A stretch of DNA of 64,000 nucleotides from Verticiella alkaliphila. Lineage in GTDB: Bacteria > Pseudomonadota > Gammaproteobacteria > Burkholderiales > Burkholderiaceae_B. The stretch's first letter is position 1. Every line of letters starts with the position of its first letter. A program made the position numbers and the translations under genes. Under the pieces are notes generated by a model. The model was not told where the DNA came from. It did not search any database and worked only from the letters and a program-made list of their open reading frames with translations. Shown piece after piece: positions 27,824 to 35,898 of this stretch. Location of the stretch: NCBI RefSeq assembly GCF_018904615.1, contig NZ_JADCNH010000012.1:49030-113029 (forward strand). The letters run 5' to 3'.

Positions 27824-29074
27824 CTAGCGGGCGGGGGCTGCGAGCTCGCGCTCCAGACCCTTGGGGTTCTCGGCGAGGCGTGCGCGCACTTCCTGGGCGA
27901 TGTCGCCCACGTAGACGTCTTCCACGCCCTGCTGCAAGGCCTTGACGATGGCCGTGGCGATGGCCGCGGGCGCCACGCGCGGCGGCGGCGTGCGCTGCTG
28001 CCATTCGTGATCCACGGGCCCGGGAAATACGTTGATCACGCGCACCCCCGCGCCGGCCATCTCGGCGCGCAGGCACTGCGCCAGCGACAGGGCGGCGGCC
28101 TTGGCGGCGGACCACAGGCCATGCGAAGGCAGGTTCATGTGGGCATAGACGGACAGCACGTTCACCCAGGCCGCCGCGTTGTTCACGCCGTCGGCCGCGC
28201 GCCCGCACAGGGCGCCGCCGAAGGCCTGGGCCAGGCGCACCAGGCCCAGGGCGTTGACGTCCAGGGCGTCCCGGGCGATGTTCACGTCCTTGCGGCCCAG
28301 GAGGCCGCCTTCGCGTTCGAAATCCGCGGTGTTCACGAGGATCTCCACCTTGCCCCCGATGGCCGCGGCGGCGCGCTCGACGGCGTCGGTATCGGTGACG
28401 TCCAGCGGCACCGTCTGCACGCGCGGGTCCTCCGCGAGCTTGGCGAAGGCCGCGTCATGGCGCCAGACCTGCGGATCGCCCAGGAACACCGTGGGCGAGC
28501 CCGCGTCGAGCATGGCGCGCGCCACGGCCTGGCCGATCGCGCTCTTGCCGTCGGTCACCAGCACGCGGCGGAACTTTGGATCGCAGCTCGTCTCGCGCAG
28601 CGTCTTCTCGTCGGTCATGTTCGGAGTGCTCCGGGCAGGCAGGGCGATCATCACGGCTTGGCCGCTGCGATCCAGGCGCAGCGCGAGGCTCACGGGAGAA
28701 TTGTCAGCACAATCGGCGTGGATGTGCGCGATCACGGAAGGCCCGGCCTGCATCTGCACGGTGCCCACGCGCCAGGGCAGGCGCTCGCGAAAGTACACGT
28801 CGTTGCTGTGATGCAGCGTGGTGCTCACCATCAGGTGGCCGGCGGGCGATACGTCGCGCCAGGGCAGCTCGCCCGAGAGGCACGTGCCGCACACGTCGCG
28901 CGGCGGGTACTGCACCGCACCGCACTCGGCGCACACCTGCAGCGCGAAGCGGCCCTCGGCGGCCATGGCCGTGAGGCCCAGTCCCGCACGGCTGCGCAGG
29001 CCGGGCGGCAATGTCGGCTGGCGCGTGCGCGCAACAGGGTCCTTCTTGGGAGGTTTGGCCAGGGGCTCAGTCAT
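27824..29074 (-). CDS. Fusion of DUF35 zinc-ribbon/OB-fold domain with a degenerate SDR domain
   Basis: The first part of this 416-residue protein (about 1-148) is a DUF35/ChsH2-type domain with a rubredoxin-like ribbon C48-x2-C51-x10-C62-x2-C65 and an OB fold. The second part (about 155-416) is SDR-like but altered: the glycine loop reads TDGKSAIG, NNAG has become NTAD, and the position of the catalytic Tyr appears to be Trp 321 in LWSAAK, although Ser 308 and Lys 325 remain. DUF35 proteins bind thiolase-fold partners in steroid aldolases and in BbsAB. Its start overlaps the stop of the thiolase-fold gene (ATGA), strongly suggesting one complex. Confidence 0.85.
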   Translation of the reverse strand: MTEPLAKPPKKDPVARTRQPTLPPGLRSRAGLGLTAMAAEGRFALQVCAECGAVQYPPRDVCGTCLSGELPWRDVSPAGHLMVSTTLHHSNDVYFRERLPWRVGTVQMQAGPSVIAHIHADCADNSPVSLALRLDRSGQAVMIALPARSTPNMTDEKTLRETSCDPKFRRVLVTDGKSAIGQAVARAMLDAGSPTVFLGDPQVWRHDAAFAKLAEDPRVQTVPLDVTDTDAVERAAAAIGGKVEILVNTADFEREGGLLGRKDVNIARDALDVNALGLVRLAQAFGGALCGRAADGVNNAAAWVNVLSVYAHMNLPSHGLWSAAKAAALSLAQCLRAEMAGAGVRVINVFPGPVDHEWQQRTPPPRVAPAAIATAIVKALQQGVEDVYVGDIAQEVRARLAENPKGLERELAAPAR

Positions 29075-30270
29075 GCGGGGCTCCGCGCCAGGATGACCGC
29101 GCCCGTGCACAGGCCGCGGTCGTAGTTGATCATGCCGAAGCCGCTCACCAGGCCAAATTGCGCATCGGCCACCTGCGTGCCGCCCGCGGTGCCGGTGAGC
29201 TGGCGCATGGCCTCGACCATGCCGAGGAAGCCGCCGGCGGCCCCCGCCTGGCCGACGGAGAGCTGCCCGCCATTGGTATTGAACGGAAAGCTGCCATCCA
29301 CCGTGAAGGTGTTGCGGCGGATGAAATCGGGGCCCTCGCCCTTGGCACAAAAGCCCAGGTCCTCGATCTGCATGACGTTGATGACGGGATAGTCGTCATA
29401 GGCCTGCAGGAAGCTGACGTCCTCAGGGCCGATGCCAGCCTGGCCGTAGAGGTCGTCCACGTCCTTCGCCCAGCCGCCGCGCGTCTGGATCGGGTCCTCG
29501 ATCCACGCGTTGTGGCGTTCGATCGTGGCACGCACGTGCACATAGGGCAGGCCCAGCGCGCGGGCACGCGACTCGCGCATGACGAGAAAGGCATCTGCGC
29601 CCGCGCAGGGCATCACGCAATCGAAGAGGTGGATGGGATCGGCGATGACGCGCGCATCCAGGTATTGCGCCATCGTGAGCGGCTTCTTCATGAGCGCGTG
29701 CGGATAGCGCAGGGCGTTGTCGCGCTGAGCCACGCAGAGCTTGCCGAAATCCTCGCGCGTGGCACCCGTGGCACGCATGTAGTGCGCGGTGAGCAGTGCA
29801 AAGCTCGCATTCGGGCCACCCGCGCCGTAGGGGTAGACGGCATCCTGGGCAAATCGCGAGAACTGGCCGAGCGTGCTGCGAAACGAGGCCACGTGGTTGG
29901 CGTCACCCGCGAGACACGCCACCACGTCGGCATCGCCCGCCTGCACGGCGCGCGCCGCGCGGCGCAGGGCGACGACGCCGCTCGCGCCGCCCATGGGGAT
30001 GTGGTCGAGCCAGCGTGGGCTCATACCCAGATGCTGCACCAGCCCGACGGCGGAATCCGGCGCGAGCGTGAAGCTCGAGACGCACATGCCGTCGATCTCG
30101 TGCTTGGCCAGGCCCGAGCCGCGCACGAGCTCGCGCAAGGCAAGGCCCAGCCAGCCCTGGGCCTGGATGGTGGAGTAGCGCTGATAGGGCAGCGACACCG
30201 GCAGCGCGGCGACGACGCCGTCGTAGCCGAGCCGGCCTGTCGAGGCCTGCGATGAGCGTGTGTCCGTCAT
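29071..30270 (-). CDS. Thiolase-fold protein lacking canonical thiolase catalytic residues (SCPx/Ltp2-like)
   Basis: The 399-residue protein has the SCPx-like thiolase fold, but the nucleophile region reads IPMGGASGVVA (Gly near 95 instead of Cys). The usual GHP is GQA in LSVGQAGAAGG, and the C-terminal CxG region is VSGFGM. Ltp2-type members with these losses act as retro-aldolases together with a DUF35 partner, while BbsB with BbsA is a thiolase. The next gene encodes a DUF35 protein. I infer a CoA-thioester C-C lyase rather than a thiolase. It is flanked on both sides by ATGA overlaps. Confidence 0.85.
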   Translation of the reverse strand: MTDTRSSQASTGRLGYDGVVAALPVSLPYQRYSTIQAQGWLGLALRELVRGSGLAKHEIDGMCVSSFTLAPDSAVGLVQHLGMSPRWLDHIPMGGASGVVALRRAARAVQAGDADVVACLAGDANHVASFRSTLGQFSRFAQDAVYPYGAGGPNASFALLTAHYMRATGATREDFGKLCVAQRDNALRYPHALMKKPLTMAQYLDARVIADPIHLFDCVMPCAGADAFLVMRESRARALGLPYVHVRATIERHNAWIEDPIQTRGGWAKDVDDLYGQAGIGPEDVSFLQAYDDYPVINVMQIEDLGFCAKGEGPDFIRRNTFTVDGSFPFNTNGGQLSVGQAGAAGGFLGMVEAMRQLTGTAGGTQVADAQFGLVSGFGMINYDRGLCTGAVILARSPA

Positions 30271-31898
30271 GCGCCGGGCTCCTGGCGTTTCTTCATTGAT
30301 CGCGTGTCCACGCAGTTGTCAGACCCCGGCAGGGTGGGCGCGAGCGCCTTGAGCTCGCCGCGCTGGATCTTGTTGGTGGGGGTGAGCGGCAGTGCGTCGA
30401 CGAAGGCCACGTAGCCCGGCACCTTGTAATAGGCGAGCTGCGACAGCGCCCACTGCACGATATCGTGGCCGGCTGCTTCCATCGCATCGGCGTCGGCCAG
30501 GGGCCGCTCGGGCACGACGCACGCGAGCACTTCATCACCCCGCACTGCATCCGGCACGGCTGCCACGGCAACGGCCTTCACGTCCGGATGCTGGATCAGG
30601 ACGCCTTCGACCTCCACCGCGGCGATGTTCTCGCCGCTGCGGCGGATCACGTTCTTCTTGCGGTCCACGAAGCGCAGTGCGCCATCGGCGCCACGGCGCA
30701 CCACATCGCCGGTATGGAACCAGCCGCCCTGCCAGGCTTCCTGGGTGGCAGCCTCGTCCTTCAGGTAGCCAGCAAAGAAGCCGTCACGTGGGTCGGGGCC
30801 GGCGTGCCGCACCCAGAGCTCGGCGGGCTCGTCCACGCCGGCATCCGTGCCGGCATCGGTGACCAGGCGCACCTCCACATCCGGGCCTTCGCGGCCAAAG
30901 CAATGGCTGCCGACGTGACGGGGTTCGGTGTTGGCGATCACCACGGCACCCGCGCCTGTCTCCGTCATTGCCCAGGCTTCCAGGAGCGGAAAGCCGAAGC
31001 GCTCCTCGAAGGGCGCATGCAGCTGGCGATCCACGCCGGCACCAAAGCCAAAGCGCACGTGCGACTGGCGATCCTGCGCGGATGCCGGGGCCTTCATGAG
31101 CATTGCCGGCATCACGCCCAGGTAGTGCACCACGGTGGCCCGGGATTCGCGCACACTCTCCCACCACGTGCGGGGGTGGAAGCGATCCAGGGGGATCAGG
31201 CAGCCCCCGGTGAGCACCATGGCCATGACCGAATAGGCCATGGCATTCATGTGAACCAGCGGCAGCGGCGTGAGCATGCGCTCGCCTTCCTGCAGCGCGG
31301 CCAGCCCGCCGATGCCGGCATACCACGCGCCGGCATGCAGGAAGTAGCGATTGGGCAGGATGCAGCCTTTAGGCCGCCCCGTGGTGCCGGAGGTGTACAG
31401 CAGGGCGCATTCGGTGTGGACGTCAGGCGCGCGATCACCTGCCGGTGGCGGCATCGGCGCGGGCGGCGGCGCGTCGTCCGGGCCCATCAGACGCATCACC
31501 TGGCCTACGGAATCGGCGGCCGATTGAAGATCGGCATGGCGGTGCGGCAAGGCGACGGCCAGCGCGAGCTCGGCATGACCCACGAGGTAGCTCAATTCGG
31601 CGGCCCGCAGATCCGCATTGATGGGCACCACCGAGACACCCAATGCATTGAGCGCGAACCAGTGCAGCAGGAAGCTGGGGCGGTTCTCCAGCAGCAGGCC
31701 GGCGCGGTGGCCGTGGCCATACCCGGCGGCCGCATAGGCCTCGCGTAGCGCCGCGATGCGGCGTGCGGCAACGGCGTACGTGACTTCGCCGTGGGGAATC
31801 TCGTAGACCGCTGCCGTCTCCCGGAGGATGCTCACGAACGACGCGTTCGCGCACCGGGCGGCCGTGGTCTGGAAGGCGTCATGGACGGTGTTGCTCAC
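30267..31898 (-). CDS. AMP-forming acyl-CoA synthetase
   Basis: This 543-residue ANL-family ligase has the P-loop YTSGTTGRPKGC, the A5 region AWAMTETGAG, the hinge HTGDVVRR with FVDRKKNVIRRSGENIAAVEVE, and the C-terminal catalytic Lys in TPTNKIQRGEL. It would activate a carboxylic acid to its CoA thioester for the thiolase-fold/DUF35 proteins encoded just downstream. The sequence resembles CaiC/FadD3-like ligases in general form; the acid is unknown. It begins 9 bp after the Rieske beta gene. Confidence 0.9.
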   Translation of the reverse strand: MSNTVHDAFQTTAARCANASFVSILRETAAVYEIPHGEVTYAVAARRIAALREAYAAAGYGHGHRAGLLLENRPSFLLHWFALNALGVSVVPINADLRAAELSYLVGHAELALAVALPHRHADLQSAADSVGQVMRLMGPDDAPPPAPMPPPAGDRAPDVHTECALLYTSGTTGRPKGCILPNRYFLHAGAWYAGIGGLAALQEGERMLTPLPLVHMNAMAYSVMAMVLTGGCLIPLDRFHPRTWWESVRESRATVVHYLGVMPAMLMKAPASAQDRQSHVRFGFGAGVDRQLHAPFEERFGFPLLEAWAMTETGAGAVVIANTEPRHVGSHCFGREGPDVEVRLVTDAGTDAGVDEPAELWVRHAGPDPRDGFFAGYLKDEAATQEAWQGGWFHTGDVVRRGADGALRFVDRKKNVIRRSGENIAAVEVEGVLIQHPDVKAVAVAAVPDAVRGDEVLACVVPERPLADADAMEAAGHDIVQWALSQLAYYKVPGYVAFVDALPLTPTNKIQRGELKALAPTLPGSDNCVDTRSMKKRQEPGA

Positions 31899-31907
31899 GC
31901 GCCGCTC

Positions 31908-32402
31908 CTAGATGAAGAGTTGCAGGCCGCCCAGGGCGGCGTCGCTGTTGAGCAAGTCCACCCGCTTCAGGCGGATGCGCAGGGCATCGCCCTCGCGCAC
32001 CAGGTGGTGGGTGGTCCAGCCGGCATAGAGGGTCTGGGTGTCCTGCCGGGATTCGACGTAGTGAAAGGCGGTACGCACGACATGGCAGTCTTCGACGGCG
32101 GCCGGGTCGTCGTGCAGCACCAGCGGCGCCTGCAGCAGGTGGTGACTGCGGCTGCGCGGCTGTTGCGAGAACGTGCGCTGGCCCGCCAGGCGTTCCACGC
32201 GGATGCGCAGCAGCAGGGTGTCCTCGTACATGAGCGAGTTGTGCAGCAGCGGATCCGTCTGGCCGGGCGTGAGCGGCATCCAGTAGTAGGCGTCCGCGGT
32301 GTAGAGCGCCAGCCATTCCTCGAAACGGCCTTCGTCGAGCAGGCGCGCCTCGGCGTAGACGAAGGCGGCGAGTTCGCCGTCGGTGGGCACTGGGGTCGTC
32401 AT
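31908..32402 (-). CDS. Aromatic-ring-hydroxylating dioxygenase beta subunit
   Basis: The 164-residue protein has the cystatin-like/NTF2-like fold of Rieske dioxygenase small subunits, with EARLLDEGRFEEWLALYTADAYYWMP as the family-typical start and HHLLQAP in the middle. It stabilises the alpha3beta3 hexamer and has no catalytic metal. ATG 32402 overlaps the alpha stop (ATGA); the longer frame is the antisense-free extension into alpha and is rejected. Confidence 0.93.
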   Translation of the reverse strand: MTTPVPTDGELAAFVYAEARLLDEGRFEEWLALYTADAYYWMPLTPGQTDPLLHNSLMYEDTLLLRIRVERLAGQRTFSQQPRSRSHHLLQAPLVLHDDPAAVEDCHVVRTAFHYVESRQDTQTLYAGWTTHHLVREGDALRIRLKRVDLLNSDAALGGLQLFI

Positions 32403-33721
32403 GCCGCGTCTCCCGTCTCGGTCATGTAGCGCGCCCAGGCGCGGTACTGGTTGCGCATCTGCCACTCGTTGGTGCCGTTGGTGACCTCGTTCTCGCGGCC
32501 TTCCTCGCCAGGCTCGTACAGGCGCGCCACGTTGACCCACTCGCGGCCGCGCGAATGCAGGCCCTGCTGGGAACGTTCGTACATTTCCTGGTCGTCATGG
32601 CCCACCACCGAGGTAGGCGCGTTGATGAGGCGGTTGTACATGAGCGTGCGTTCGAGCAGCTTGTCCGGGGCGCCCACGAGGCGGAACGTCCAGGACTCGA
32701 CCAGGGTGCAGTCCGCGGCAATCGGCTTGAACACACGCAACGTCTGGATCGGGCCCTTCACCATGATGTTGGGGAAGTAGATGGTGTTGTGCCGCACGTC
32801 GGCGAGGATGGCGCGGGCGCGCTCCTCGCCATAGGCCGCCACCATGCTCTCGTGATAGCCGGGCACGGGGGTGTAGGCGGCATGCAGCGAATCCGACACG
32901 CCCGTGTGGCCATGGCCGTTCTTCCAGACGCGGATGCGCATGTTCTCGAAGAACTCGTACGGCGCGACGAAGGGCGCGAAGAGCTCCACGGCCATGGGCT
33001 TGGGCGTGCCCTCGGGCGCGGCTTCCCACACTTTCACCGCGGTGCCGGCCGAGGACTCGTGCGCCACCATGGGGTGACAGGTGTCCGTCTGGTTGTCGAC
33101 CAGCATCTTCCAGTTGCAGGCATGCGTATAGCGCAGCACGCCACCGGCGACTTCCAGCCGGCCTTCGGGCGAGCGGTCCACCATGTTGTCCAGGGTGGAG
33201 AGCGAATCGCCGAAGAAGTCCGCGAAGGATTCCCCGCCGGGCATCAGGCGACAGAACACGAAGCCGCGGTGATTGTGCACATCCTGCACGGCGGCCATGC
33301 CTTTGCTGGCTTCACACTGGTCCAGGCCGGCATGCTCGTAGCCTTTGCGCAGCGGCACGCCGAGTGGGCTGCCGTCGGTCTTGAAGGTCCAGGCGTGATA
33401 CGGGCAGCGAAAGAACTTGCCCGTGTTGCCACAGGCCTCGCCCGCCACCTGCACGCCCTTGTGGGGGCAGCGGTTGTGCAGCACGCGCACGGTCTTGTCG
33501 CTGTGCCGGACCATCACGACGGGCTGGTCGCCCACGGTGGTGGTGATGAAGTCGCCCGGGTTGGGCACCTGGCTGTCATGGCCCACGTATACCCAGGTGC
33601 GCGCGAAGAGGCGCTCCATCTCCAACTGATGGATTTCCGGGTCGATGAAGAGATCCCGGTGCACTTCTCGTTCGCGCACGAGGGCGCGGATGGCGTCGGG
33701 GTGGTCGCGGTAGTGGCCCAT
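32399..33721 (-). CDS. Rieske aromatic-ring-hydroxylating dioxygenase alpha subunit
   Basis: This 440-residue catalytic subunit has a Rieske cluster site C85-x-H87 with C106-x2-H109 (CPHKGVQV, RCPYHAWTF) and mononuclear iron ligands in NQTDTCHPMVAHE (His 216 and 221, Asp 213 as the electron bridge). It would add O2 to an aromatic ring or hydroxylate it. Together with a beta subunit and a phthalate-dioxygenase-type reductase it forms a two-component-like system without a separate ferredoxin. Salicylate 5-hydroxylase-like or benzoate dioxygenase-like chemistry is possible; the substrate is not decidable here. Confidence 0.94.
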   Translation of the reverse strand: MGHYRDHPDAIRALVREREVHRDLFIDPEIHQLEMERLFARTWVYVGHDSQVPNPGDFITTTVGDQPVVMVRHSDKTVRVLHNRCPHKGVQVAGEACGNTGKFFRCPYHAWTFKTDGSPLGVPLRKGYEHAGLDQCEASKGMAAVQDVHNHRGFVFCRLMPGGESFADFFGDSLSTLDNMVDRSPEGRLEVAGGVLRYTHACNWKMLVDNQTDTCHPMVAHESSAGTAVKVWEAAPEGTPKPMAVELFAPFVAPYEFFENMRIRVWKNGHGHTGVSDSLHAAYTPVPGYHESMVAAYGEERARAILADVRHNTIYFPNIMVKGPIQTLRVFKPIAADCTLVESWTFRLVGAPDKLLERTLMYNRLINAPTSVVGHDDQEMYERSQQGLHSRGREWVNVARLYEPGEEGRENEVTNGTNEWQMRNQYRAWARYMTETGDAA

Positions 33722-33742
33722 GCGTGCTCCTTGCGCCGGCGG

Positions 33743-34720
33743 CTAGAGATCCAGCACCAGGCGCGCCGAGCGGGCGCGCGAGATACAGAGCTGGATGACC
33801 TTGCCGCTGGCCTTCTCAACCTCGGAGAGGTAGTAGTCGCGGTGATCCGGTTCGCCTTCGAGGACATTGGCCTGGCACACGCCGCACTCGCCCCGCTTGC
33901 AATCGTAGAGCGGGTCGCAGCCTTCGGCCTCCATGACTTCCAGGATGGTCTTGTCGGCCGGAATGTGCAGGGTGCGCCCGGACTGGCGCAGTTCGAGCTC
34001 GAAGGCGGTGTCGCCCGCCTGGGCGGCGGCCGTCACGAAAAGCTCGAAATGGACGTGCGCCTCGGGCCAGCCGCGCTCGCGCGCACCGGCCACGACGGCG
34101 TCGATCATGCCCTTGGGCCCACAGACGTAGAGGTGTTGCTCGGGTTTGGCTGCATCCAGCACGGCGGCCAGATCGAAGGCCGTGTCGGCGTCGTCATCGG
34201 CATGCACGTGCAGGGCGTCGCCTGCCAGCGTCTGCAGAGCGGGCAGGAAAGCCAGCTGGTCGCGGCTGCGGCCGCACAAGTGCAGTGCGTAGCGGCGACC
34301 GGCCGCCGTGAGGGCTGCCGCCATGGAGGCGATGGGTGTGATGCCGATTCCCCCGGCGATGAGCAGCACGGGCGGATCGCCGGCCGGTGCCTCATGCAGG
34401 GGAAAGTCGTTGCGCGGGCCGTCCACGGTCAGCGTCTGGCCGACTTGCAGTGTGTGCATGAAGCGCGAGCCGCCACCACCGGCGTCCTCGCGACGCACGC
34501 CGAGCCAATAGGCGTCCGGCTGGGCGAAAGCGCCGGCATCGGCGTCGAGCTGCACCAGGGAATAACAGCGGGGTTCGGTCAACGCCGGAATGGTGACCCG
34601 AAGGTGTGCGCCCGGCCCGAAAGCGGGCAGTGCAGCACCGCCTGGCGCGGTCAATCGCAGTGCGCGCACCAGGGTAGATTCCTGGCGGATCTCCTCTACG
34701 GTGAGCGTCATGGATGGCAC
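33743..34720 (-). CDS. Phthalate-dioxygenase-reductase-type oxidoreductase (FMN/NAD plus 2Fe-2S)
   Basis: The product has an N-terminal ferredoxin-reductase flavin domain (RCYSLV), an NAD domain (LLIAGGIGITPIASM, LYVCGPKGMID) and a C-terminal plant-type 2Fe-2S domain with CKRGECGVCQ and a distal Cys in QLCISRA. It passes electrons from NADH to the Rieske enzyme encoded next. I prefer GTG 34720 because GGAG sits 6 bases upstream; ATG 34711 (322 residues) is the alternative. It is the promoter-proximal gene of the operon. Confidence 0.9.
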   Translation of the reverse strand: MPSMTLTVEEIRQESTLVRALRLTAPGGAALPAFGPGAHLRVTIPALTEPRCYSLVQLDADAGAFAQPDAYWLGVRREDAGGGGSRFMHTLQVGQTLTVDGPRNDFPLHEAPAGDPPVLLIAGGIGITPIASMAAALTAAGRRYALHLCGRSRDQLAFLPALQTLAGDALHVHADDDADTAFDLAAVLDAAKPEQHLYVCGPKGMIDAVVAGARERGWPEAHVHFELFVTAAAQAGDTAFELELRQSGRTLHIPADKTILEVMEAEGCDPLYDCKRGECGVCQANVLEGEPDHRDYYLSEVEKASGKVIQLCISRARSARLVLDL

Positions 34721-34782
34721 GCGAGTCTCCAGAATCGGCGGTTGGCTTGCGCGGCAGATTGCTGCTGCGCAACAGCTATATG

Positions 34783-34801
34783 TCACGACAAATCGTCGTG
34801 A
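34783..34801. promoter_or_regulatory. Candidate operator TCACGAC-N5-GTCGTGA
   Basis: Perfect 7 bp arms around a 5-base centre, 63 bp upstream of the reductase start. Size and symmetry fit a MarR dimer, and the divergent MarR is the natural candidate to bind it. Confidence 0.5.
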
Positions 34802-34978
34802 AAACTACTTTATGGGTCGATGTTTTAGGTGTCAACAAAAAAGATGAATTTTCATGGACGTTCAAAAATTACCATACAAAACAATAATTTAGGTAGAATG
34901 AAATGTGCGCCAAAACAGCGCGTGATGTGCTCGACAATGGTGCGCATGCTCCACGTTCATCCGGGTATACCCTTTGAT

Positions 34979-34995
34979 GCGCCACAATATGGCGC
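34979..34995. promoter_or_regulatory. Candidate operator GCGCCA-N5-TGGCGC
   Basis: Perfect 6 bp arms about 93 bp before the MarR start. A looser GCGC-N7-GCGC pair lies upstream near 34908. It may be a MarR autoregulatory site but differs in sequence from the dyad at 34783. Confidence 0.4.
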
Positions 34996-35087
34996 GGTGT
35001 GCAGTGACAGTGCGGCGTCGTTGACACGCCAGTGCATCATGCTCGTCGCAACGTCGTACGCCACGTCTTGCCAGGAGGTGACAGGCG

Positions 35088-35573
35088 ATGTCTGCAGGGC
35101 CACTACTCGCATCCGGCGATGCCGAATCGCGCTTCATCGACGACTACCTGGCGTATCGCCTGGCCCAGGCCAGTCAACGCATCTCCGACGAGTTCCATCG
35201 CGAGGTGGAAGCTGCCGGGTTGTCGGTCACGGAGTGGCGAGTGCTCGCGAGCCTTAAGGGCTCGGCTGGCGAGACCGTGGGCACGCTCGCGCGGCTCGCC
35301 ATCACCAAGCAGCCCACGCTCAGCAAGGTGGTGCAGCGCATGGAGGCCGATGGCCTCGTCGCGCGCACGGAAGTCCGCCGCGATCGGCGGCAAACGCGGG
35401 TCGTCATCACGAAGAAGGGGTTGAACCTGATCGGCACGTTGTGCGATCAGGCCAAGCAGCATCAGCGCGCCGTGCTGGCGCCCTTGGGTGAGAAGAAGGC
35501 CGCCCTGCTGATCGAGATGCTGGGGGTGTTAATGACGGGTGATGTGCCGTTCGAGCGTGGGGGTGGGACGTAG
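35088..35573 (+). CDS. MarR-family transcriptional regulator
   Basis: The 161-residue protein has the MarR winged helix (LSVTEWRVLASLKGSAGETVGTLARLAITKQPTLSKVVQRMEADGLV, wing RRDRRQTRVVITKKG). MarR proteins of aromatic-acid operons are commonly derepressed by the acid or its CoA thioester. Divergent placement argues that it controls the Rieske/CoA-ligase operon. The ribosome site AGGAGGTGA fixes the start at ATG 35088. Confidence 0.92.
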   Translation: MSAGPLLASGDAESRFIDDYLAYRLAQASQRISDEFHREVEAAGLSVTEWRVLASLKGSAGETVGTLARLAITKQPTLSKVVQRMEADGLVARTEVRRDRRQTRVVITKKGLNLIGTLCDQAKQHQRAVLAPLGEKKAALLIEMLGVLMTGDVPFERGGGT

Positions 35574-35592
35574 GCGCATCTGCCGACTGTTG

Positions 35593-35612
35593 GTAATGTA
35601 GATTTACATTAC
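35593..35612. promoter_or_regulatory. Perfect dyad GTAATGTA-N4-TACATTAC upstream of vapBC
   Basis: The 8 bp arms are exact around GATT, ending 34 bp before the antitoxin start. Type II antitoxins of the AbrB class bind such palindromes over their own promoter; the right arm could also carry the -10 hexamer TACATT. Confidence 0.6.
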
Positions 35613-35646
35613 AATGTCTGTGGATTCTGCAAACGAGGAAAAGGTA

Positions 35647-35898
35647 ATGTCTTCATTGACAGTCACGGCCAAAGGGCAAGTCACGCTCAAGCGGGAGTTG
35701 TTGCAGCATTTGGGTATCAAGCCCGGCGAGCAGATCGAATTCGACAAACTTCCCGGTGGCGAACTTCGCGTTCGCGCCTCTCGGCCTGCAGGGTCCATTG
35801 AAGGATTCCTCGGCTTGCTTGCAGGGAGAACTCGCAAGGTCGCCACCATCGACGAGATGAATGAGGTGACTGCAAGAGGCTGGGCGGGTGAACCATGA
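35647..35898 (+). CDS. vapB: AbrB/MazE-like antitoxin of a VapBC module
   Basis: The 83-residue protein starts with an AbrB-type DNA-binding swapped-hairpin domain (LTVTAKGQVTLKRELLQHLGIKPGEQIEFDKL). Its C-terminal segment (residues 50-83) probably folds onto the toxin. ATG 35647 follows AGGAAAAGG; an upstream start at 35614 would run through part of the operator. It overlaps the toxin start by ATGA and should both neutralise the toxin and repress the pair. Confidence 0.88.
   Translation: MSSLTVTAKGQVTLKRELLQHLGIKPGEQIEFDKLPGGELRVRASRPAGSIEGFLGLLAGRTRKVATIDEMNEVTARGWAGEP

Larger units (their letters stand above)
34721..35087. promoter_or_regulatory. Divergent control region between the Rieske operon and marR
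   Basis: This 367 bp stretch without a convincing gene is much richer in A and T than its surroundings, especially 34800-34910. It must hold both divergent promoters. It contains two clear dyads, described separately, and a near-consensus AGGAGGTGA ribosome site for the MarR gene at 35073-35081. I could not fix -10 and -35 boxes with confidence. Confidence 0.6.

Noticed and set aside
27003..28208. 401-codon minus-strand frame opposite or inside the cyclase and SDR genes
   Set aside because: It overlaps the cyclase-family gene in another frame and has Arg/Gly/Pro-rich composition.
32555..34801. 748-codon plus-strand frame opposite the Rieske genes
   Set aside because: It is antisense to the alpha subunit and reductase, and no domain is seen in its translation.
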